Shown here piece by piece: positions 13,651 to 18,464 of a DNA stretch of 18,464 nucleotides. The notes below the pieces were generated by a model that was not told the origin of the DNA, did not search any database, and saw nothing but the letters and a program-made list of their open reading frames with translations. The stretch covers positions 1-18,464 of the forward strand of contig JAFVEU010000239.1 in the NCBI GenBank assembly GCA_017475845.1, in the 5' to 3' direction. The DNA is from Lachnospiraceae bacterium. Its GTDB lineage: Bacteria > Bacillota > Clostridia > Lachnospirales > Lachnospiraceae. Positions within the stretch are counted from its first letter, which is position 1. Each line of letters opens with the position of its first letter. Both the position numbers and the translations under genes were made by a program.

Positions 13651-14912
13651 GTAGGGATCCCGGAAAAAGAGCCGAACTGTTATCTCCGGCGGGAGATCCG
13701 GAGTGTTTTTATGCGGCGATGAATGCCGGAGCCGATGCGGTCTACGCAGGTCTCAAACGTTTCGGGGCAAGAAATTACGCCTGTAATTTTACTGTCGAAC
13801 AGTTTGTTTCAGCTATAGACTATGCCCATTTATTCGGTAAAAAGCTTTACCTCACTTTGAACATACTTATGAAGGATGCAGAGCTGGAAGAAGTGGATGA
13901 CTGCATCCGCCCCCTGTATAAAGCCGGTCTGGACGGCGTCATAGTACAGGATATCGGGCTTATTTCCCATATAATAAAGGAATATCCTCTTCTTGATGTG
14001 CACGTGAGTACCCAGGCCTTTGTTACGGGTGTTTACGGGGCATCCCTGTATAAGAAAATGGGGGCAAAGAGGGTGGTGCCTGCCAGAGAGCTCTCCCTTA
14101 AGGAGATAAGCCTTATAAGGGAAAAGGCGGATATAGAGGTGGAGTGCTTTATCCACGGAGCCATGTGCTATTCCTATTCCGGAATGTGCCTTATGTCCTC
14201 GTTTCTGGGAGGACGGAGCGGGAACAGGGGGTGCTGCGCCGGACCCTGCAGACAGCCATATAACGGCGGTGATTACATTCTGTCCATGAAGGATCTCTGT
14301 ACCGTAAAGGATCTTCCTTCCCTTCTGGAAGCCGGAGTTGACAGCTTAAAGATAGAGGGCAGGATGAAGTCAAAGGAATATGTATACGCGGTAACGAAGA
14401 TATACAGGGAGTTTCTGGACGGCTATTATGAAAAGGGGATCAGAAAGGCGGAGGATGGCACCGTTAAGGAGCTGAGCTCCCTTTATTCAAGGAGCGGACT
14501 TAACAGCGGATACCTCTATTCCCATAACGGCGGCGAAATGATCACAAGGGAGAGGGGAAGCTATACCACCGAACTTCCCGGGATCAGTGGTATTAAGGAA
14601 AAAAAGCTGGAGGCTTCCTGCGAGGCGGTTTTCAGGAAGGGAAAAGAGGCTTTTATAAGGCTTAAGTATAATGGCTTTGAGGGTAAATTAAGCTACGGGA
14701 AGGTGGAGGAGGCAAAGAACAGGCCCCTTTCCCCCGGGGAGATGGAAAAGCAGTTAAAGAAGACCGGAAACAGTCCCTTTGTATTTACCGATATAAGGAT
14801 AGAAGCGGATAAGGATGTTTTTATGCCTCTTTCCCTGATAAACGAGCTGAGGAGGAAGGGGATAGAGGCCCTGGAGGAGGATATGCTGCATGTATACAGA
14901 CGTTCTCTTTGA
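13647..14912 (+). CDS. U32 family peptidase-like protein, N-terminal catalytic part
   Basis: Peptidase U32 proteins include radical-free Fe-S enzymes that hydroxylate RNA bases (TrhP on tRNA, RlhA on 23S rRNA); few are real proteases. The start RAELLSPAGDPECFYAAMNA and GADAVYAGLKRFGARNYACN are typical. The diagnostic segment begins at Cys167: ECFIHGAMCYSYSGMCLMSS, followed by GGRSGNRGCCAGPCRQPY, with Cys174, Cys181, Cys197 and Cys201 as candidate cluster ligands. SLKIEGRMKSKEYVYAVTKI follows, then a smaller domain to residue 421. The start is a TTG overlapping the zapA stop. The next gene encodes the part that in many relatives is fused to this one, and the two overlap by 23 bases in different frames. 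Whether the target is tRNA or rRNA cannot be told from sequence; the attached C-terminal half favours an RlhA-like type. Confidence 0.88.
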   Translation: MSRDPGKRAELLSPAGDPECFYAAMNAGADAVYAGLKRFGARNYACNFTVEQFVSAIDYAHLFGKKLYLTLNILMKDAELEEVDDCIRPLYKAGLDGVIVQDIGLISHIIKEYPLLDVHVSTQAFVTGVYGASLYKKMGAKRVVPARELSLKEISLIREKADIEVECFIHGAMCYSYSGMCLMSSFLGGRSGNRGCCAGPCRQPYNGGDYILSMKDLCTVKDLPSLLEAGVDSLKIEGRMKSKEYVYAVTKIYREFLDGYYEKGIRKAEDGTVKELSSLYSRSGLNSGYLYSHNGGEMITRERGSYTTELPGISGIKEKKLEASCEAVFRKGKEAFIRLKYNGFEGKLSYGKVEEAKNRPLSPGEMEKQLKKTGNSPFVFTDIRIEADKDVFMPLSLINELRRKGIEALEEDMLHVYRRSL

Positions 14913-15681
14913 ATCCGCTAATTGCGGGGAAAAAGCCTTCAGACTCCTGGAGAAAAAGGGGATCGTTGATAACATTAGATATTTTATCTCTCCCGCAAGG
15001 CCTTCAGGACTTGACAGGGAACACTTTGTGCTGCTTTTGCCCTATGTGATGCGGGCCGGAAATGAGAGCAGGATAAAAGCCATGACTGAGAGGGAAGAAC
15101 CCTTAAGGATCATGGTCAGGAACATTGAGGAACTTGGGTATTTGAATACCCTTGACAGCATTCCCCATATCATTTCCGATTCCTGTCTCTACAGCTTCAA
15201 CGGCCTTAGCCGGGAGACCCTTAAGGAACTGAATGTATCAGAGGACACCCTGCCGCTGGAGCTGAATTTCAATGAGCTTAATAGAAGGGGATGCAGGGGG
15301 TCGGTGATGGTGATCTACGGCAGGATCCCCATGATGGTATCCGCCCAGTGTACCCATAAGACCGCTTCGGGCAGCTGCAGAAAGGCAGAAGAAGGGTTCT
15401 TTAACCATATAACCGACAGGAAGGGTGTGAGATTTCCCGTCAGGGCAGAGTGCGGCAGCTGTTATAATGTGATATATAATTCCGTGCCGCTCTCTCTTTT
15501 TAAGGAGATCCGGGATATAAAGAAGCTTGAGCCCTCAGCGTTGAGACTGGATTTCACCACGGAGAGTCCGGAGGAGGCGGCTCTTATCATCGAAGGATTT
15601 CTTGGGAACGGGCTCCGGGAAGACGGGGAAAAGCTCATTCCCGCTTATACAAAAGGACATTTCAGGAAGGGAGTAATATAG
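14890..15681 (+). CDS. C-terminal half of U32/DUF3656-type protein, encoded separately
   Basis: This 263-residue product has the features of the C-terminal region of long U32 proteins: VMVIYGRIPMMVSAQCTHKT, then a cysteine set (Cys in QCTHKT, GSCRKA and ECGSCYN) around DRKGVRFPVRAECGSCYNVI, and YNSVPLSLF. It has no U32 signature of its own. The ATG at 14890 has GGAGGAGG (14873-14880) 9 bases upstream, inside the previous gene, so it can be translated independently, although the upstream gene reads 23 bases past its start in another frame. It probably associates with the preceding protein to form one functional enzyme; this is inferred from fused relatives. A frameshift in an originally single gene is the alternative, but the good ribosome site and the fact that both parts end cleanly speak for a natural split. 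Confidence 0.78.
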   Translation: MYTDVLFESANCGEKAFRLLEKKGIVDNIRYFISPARPSGLDREHFVLLLPYVMRAGNESRIKAMTEREEPLRIMVRNIEELGYLNTLDSIPHIISDSCLYSFNGLSRETLKELNVSEDTLPLELNFNELNRRGCRGSVMVIYGRIPMMVSAQCTHKTASGSCRKAEEGFFNHITDRKGVRFPVRAECGSCYNVIYNSVPLSLFKEIRDIKKLEPSALRLDFTTESPEEAALIIEGFLGNGLREDGEKLIPAYTKGHFRKGVI

Positions 15682-15683
15682 GC

Positions 15684-17003
15684 TTGTCAGGAGTAGTATT
15701 GGGACTGTCCAGATATGTGCTGTGCATTTTCTCTGCCTTCTTTACTTTTCACTGCTTTCTGGTACCGCAGCCGGGAGAGAAGGGCGAAAAGGGGGCTGCA
15801 GCATTTCAGGCATTTTTTCTGATAATAATCCATATCGTTTCCTTTACCGTACTCTATTTCAGGACCGGGGATCCTGAGAGCCTGTATTACTGCGCTCTGC
15901 AGGAGGTCATGATCATAGGATACCTGGTGCTTATGAGGGTTCTCTATCCGGGGTGCAGCTCACTTCTTATCAACAATATGCTGTTTTTCCTTTCGGTGGG
16001 GCTTATCCTTCTTTACAGGCTTTCTCCCGATGATCATATGCGGCAGTTTGTGATAGCGGCAGCTTCACTGGCTCTGTCTCTGCCGGTCCCCTGGCTGGTA
16101 AAAAAGGTAAAGGAACCCTGGAAGTATACTTACGGTTTCGGCCTTTCCGGCCTGATCCTCATCTTTTTTGTGCTCATAGTGGGGAGAGTGACAAGGGGAT
16201 CCAGACTTTCTATTTCGGTAGCAGGTGTTTCTTTTCAACCCTCGGAATTTGCTAAGGTCCTCTTTATTCTCTTTCTTGCAGGTATTTTTTCCGAGGACTG
16301 TTTTTTCGGGGAAAGCAGGAAGGACAAGGAGCTGAGACTTATAAATATCGGCGCCGGGGGACTCTTTGCCCTGGCCTATATCCTCATAATGATCCTCACA
16401 AAAGACCTTGGAGGAGCGGCCATATTCTTTGTGATCTTTGTTATGATGCTCTATCTGGCGGTAAAAAAGATCTATGTGCCCTTACTTGCCTTCCTTTTCG
16501 GCGGGGCGGGGATAGCGGTCTGCTACAAGGTCTTTCCCCATGTCAGGAACCGTTTCTTAGCCTGGACAGATCCCTTTTCGTACATAGAAGGACAGGGCTA
16601 TCAGATAACACAGTCTCTTTTTGCCATCGGAACGGGGAGCTGGTTCGGAATGGGATTAAATGAAGGATCTCCGGAGAAGATACCTATTGTGGAGAGGGAT
16701 TTTATCTTTGCCGCTCTGGCGGAAGAGATGGGCTGCATTTTTGCTCTCTGCTTTATCCTCATATGCATAAGTACCTTCCTTGTGATCATAAATACCGCTA
16801 TGAGGAAGAAGGATCCCTATTACAGAATGGTGGCTCTGGGGATATCCGTATGCTATGCCTTTCAGGTTTTCCTGAATTTAGGAGGAGTAACGAAGTTCAT
16901 ACCCCTGACGGGGGTAACCCTGCCGCTCACAAGCTACGGAGGTTCCTCACTCCTTGCTACGGTAGTGATGTTTGCCATAGTCCAGGGTATTTTGCTGTTA
17001 TGA
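15684..17003 (+). CDS. SEDS-family peptidoglycan polymerase (FtsW/RodA/SpoVE type)
   Basis: SEDS proteins polymerise lipid II into glycan strands and work with a class B PBP. This 439-residue membrane protein has about ten hydrophobic segments. Family motifs are VAGVSFQPSEFAKVLFILF, TKDLGGAAIFF, WTDPFSYIEGQGYQITQSL (Asp296 is the candidate catalytic aspartate), GMGLNEG, ERDFIFAALAEEMG and LTGVTLPLTSYGGSSLL. The start is a TTG at 15684 two bases after the U32 C-terminal gene, with AGGGAG about 10 bases upstream. A class B PBP follows 60 bases later, so the two probably form a polymerase/transpeptidase pair. Whether the pair serves division, elongation or sporulation cannot be decided from motifs. 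The upstream zapA suggests division. Confidence 0.92.
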   Translation: MSGVVLGLSRYVLCIFSAFFTFHCFLVPQPGEKGEKGAAAFQAFFLIIIHIVSFTVLYFRTGDPESLYYCALQEVMIIGYLVLMRVLYPGCSSLLINNMLFFLSVGLILLYRLSPDDHMRQFVIAAASLALSLPVPWLVKKVKEPWKYTYGFGLSGLILIFFVLIVGRVTRGSRLSISVAGVSFQPSEFAKVLFILFLAGIFSEDCFFGESRKDKELRLINIGAGGLFALAYILIMILTKDLGGAAIFFVIFVMMLYLAVKKIYVPLLAFLFGGAGIAVCYKVFPHVRNRFLAWTDPFSYIEGQGYQITQSLFAIGTGSWFGMGLNEGSPEKIPIVERDFIFAALAEEMGCIFALCFILICISTFLVIINTAMRKKDPYYRMVALGISVCYAFQVFLNLGGVTKFIPLTGVTLPLTSYGGSSLLATVVMFAIVQGILLL

Positions 17004-17063
17004 AGGGCTGAGCTGCAGGGGATGGTTTTACAGACTTATTTACATAACGGGTGAGATTATATT

Positions 17064-18464
17064 TTGTTTGAAACCAGAGAAGAACTGAATAGAAACAGGG
17101 AGCTTCGCTTTGTCATGTACCTTTTTGTTGCTGCCTTTTTTGCGGTGACGGCTGCTTTCTGCATATATGTGGCCTTCAATTCCAGAAAAGCCATAAACAG
17201 CTCCTACAATATGAGACAGGCCAATCTGGAAAAGAAAGTCATAAGGGGCATGATCTTTTCCTCCAAGGGGGATATCCTGGCAGAGGAGGCTCTGAATAAG
17301 GAAAATGTTGAAGTCCGCTACTATCCCTATAAGGAGCTTTTTGCCCATGCCGTTGGATTCTCCACTCACGGCCGCAGCGGAGCGGAATATGAAGCAAATA
17401 TCGCCCTCCTTACCAGCAATGCGCCTGTCAGGGAGAGGCTTGAAAAGGAGATGTCGGGGATCAGGAATTACGGGGACAATGTCTATACCACCTATGATCT
17501 TGATCTGCAGAAGACTGCCTATGATGCCCTGGGTGTCTATAAAGGAGCTGTCATCGTAACCGAGGTAAAGACCGGAAGGATACTTGCCATGGTATCAAAG
17601 CCGGATTTCAATCCCAATACTGTATCTGAAAACTGGGCGGAGATATCTGCCGACACCGATAATTCTCCCCTTTTGAACCGGGCCCTGCAGGGGCTTTATC
17701 CTCCGGGTTCCACCTTTAAGATCGTGACCCTTCTGGAGTACATCAAGGAATATCCCGACAGTTACGAGGATTTCCGCTTTACCTGCAACGGCAGCTTCAT
17801 CTGCGGAAACAGCAGGATAAACTGCTACCACAACTCGGTCCACGGTAAACTGTACTTAAGGGATGCCTTTGAAAAATCATGCAACAGCGCCTTTGCGGAT
17901 ATAGGGACCCTCCTTAATCTGGACCGTTTTCATGAGACTGCAGAGGAACTCCTGTTCAATGAGGAACTGCCCTTTAACGTTCCCTATAAAAAGGGGAGCT
18001 TTGTACTGTCCTCGGCCTCCGGGGAAGAGGAGATCCTGCAGAGCGCCATTGGTCAGGGAAATACCCTTATGAGCCCTGCCCACATAAACATGATAACATG
18101 CGCTATCGCTAACGGCGGTATACTGATGAAGCCTTATCAGATCGAGAAAGTGGAGAATTACAGGGGAAGCCCGGTACAGTCCTATGAACCCCGGGAGTAT
18201 AAGAGGCTTATGTCTGAGAAACAGGCAGATATCGTTAAGGAATTCATGATCGGTGTGGTCAATAACGGTACAGGTAAAAAGCTTAAGGATCTGGAATACG
18301 AAGTTGCCGGGAAGACCGGTTCCGCAGAGTTCGGAAAGGTGAAAGGGAACAGCCACTCATGGTTTACCGGTTTTTCCGATCCCTATGATCCGGATATCGC
18401 CGTTACCGTGCTGATGGAAGGAGCCGGAAGCGGCAGCGACTATGCCGTACCGGTGGCCAAAAGG
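17064..18464 (+). CDS. Class B penicillin-binding protein (PbpA-like), cut by window end
   Basis: A membrane-anchored D,D-transpeptidase that crosslinks peptidoglycan. A TTG at 17064, with a modest GGTGAG site upstream, opens a frame that stays open for all 467 codons to the window edge. A single transmembrane anchor lies at about residues 17-38, then a short N-terminal region (YEANIALLTSNAPVRERLEK), then the transpeptidase domain from about residue 170. All three active-site motifs are present: STFK (Ser216-Lys219) in YPPGSTFKIVT, SCN (Ser272-Asn274), and KTGS (417-420). The N-terminal region is compact, as in the PbpA proteins paired with RodA-type SEDS genes. Judging from the family, only a few codons are missing at the end. 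It follows the SEDS gene, its likely partner, by 60 bases in which I see no other gene or terminator. Confidence 0.93.
   Translation, partial: MFETREELNRNRELRFVMYLFVAAFFAVTAAFCIYVAFNSRKAINSSYNMRQANLEKKVIRGMIFSSKGDILAEEALNKENVEVRYYPYKELFAHAVGFSTHGRSGAEYEANIALLTSNAPVRERLEKEMSGIRNYGDNVYTTYDLDLQKTAYDALGVYKGAVIVTEVKTGRILAMVSKPDFNPNTVSENWAEISADTDNSPLLNRALQGLYPPGSTFKIVTLLEYIKEYPDSYEDFRFTCNGSFICGNSRINCYHNSVHGKLYLRDAFEKSCNSAFADIGTLLNLDRFHETAEELLFNEELPFNVPYKKGSFVLSSASGEEEILQSAIGQGNTLMSPAHINMITCAIANGGILMKPYQIEKVENYRGSPVQSYEPREYKRLMSEKQADIVKEFMIGVVNNGTGKKLKDLEYEVAGKTGSAEFGKVKGNSHSWFTGFSDPYDPDIAVTVLMEGAGSGSDYAVPVAKR

Overview
This window looks like a piece of a Firmicutes (Clostridia) chromosome, most likely from the family Lachnospiraceae. 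The evidence is the gene order rimP-nusA-rnpM-rplGA-infB-rbfA-nrnA-truB-ribF, good Shine-Dalgarno sites with frequent TTG/GTG starts, a DUF975 membrane protein, and a zapA / U32 / SEDS / PBP cluster. Base composition is close to balanced. The assignment rests on gene order and protein motifs read by eye; no database search was possible.

Layout. (1) Positions 1-270 hold five contiguous copies of a 54-bp minisatellite unit with two nested palindromes. The array is cut by the window's left edge. (2) Positions 299-746 hold a promoter and a small secreted-protein gene broken by a frameshift. (3) A clear sigma-A promoter (775-803) and a leader with two hairpins precede a long plus-strand operon (937-12130): rimP (missing its C-terminal domain), nusA, rnpM, rplGA, infB, rbfA, nrnA, truB and ribF, followed by a Na/phosphate cotransporter and a secreted SH3b-NlpC/P60 hydrolase. 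It ends at a strong, probably bidirectional terminator (12147-12180). (4) One minus-strand DUF975 membrane-protein gene (12205-12936) carries an in-frame TAA. (5) A second plus-strand operon (13123 to the right edge) holds zapA, two overlapping genes that together make up a U32 peptidase-like protein, a SEDS (FtsW/RodA) glycan polymerase and a class B penicillin-binding protein cut by the window edge.

How the genes work together. The first operon joins transcription termination/antitermination (NusA), RNase P modulation (RnpM), translation initiation (IF2), 30S maturation (RimP, RbfA), tRNA pseudouridylation (TruB), nano-RNA and pAp turnover (NrnA) and flavin cofactor synthesis (RibF). Its last two genes are envelope or transport functions. 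The second operon is a division and peptidoglycan unit: ZapA stabilises FtsZ, and the SEDS polymerase with its class B PBP forms a glycan polymerase/transpeptidase pair.

I did not find a convincing new defence or mobile system. The points most worth a second look are the domain-truncated RimP, the minisatellite with nested palindromes, the hairpin-rich leader before rimP-nusA, the in-frame stop in the DUF975 gene, the split U32 protein, and a second-frame ORF with a Shine-Dalgarno site and a membrane segment inside the infB linker.
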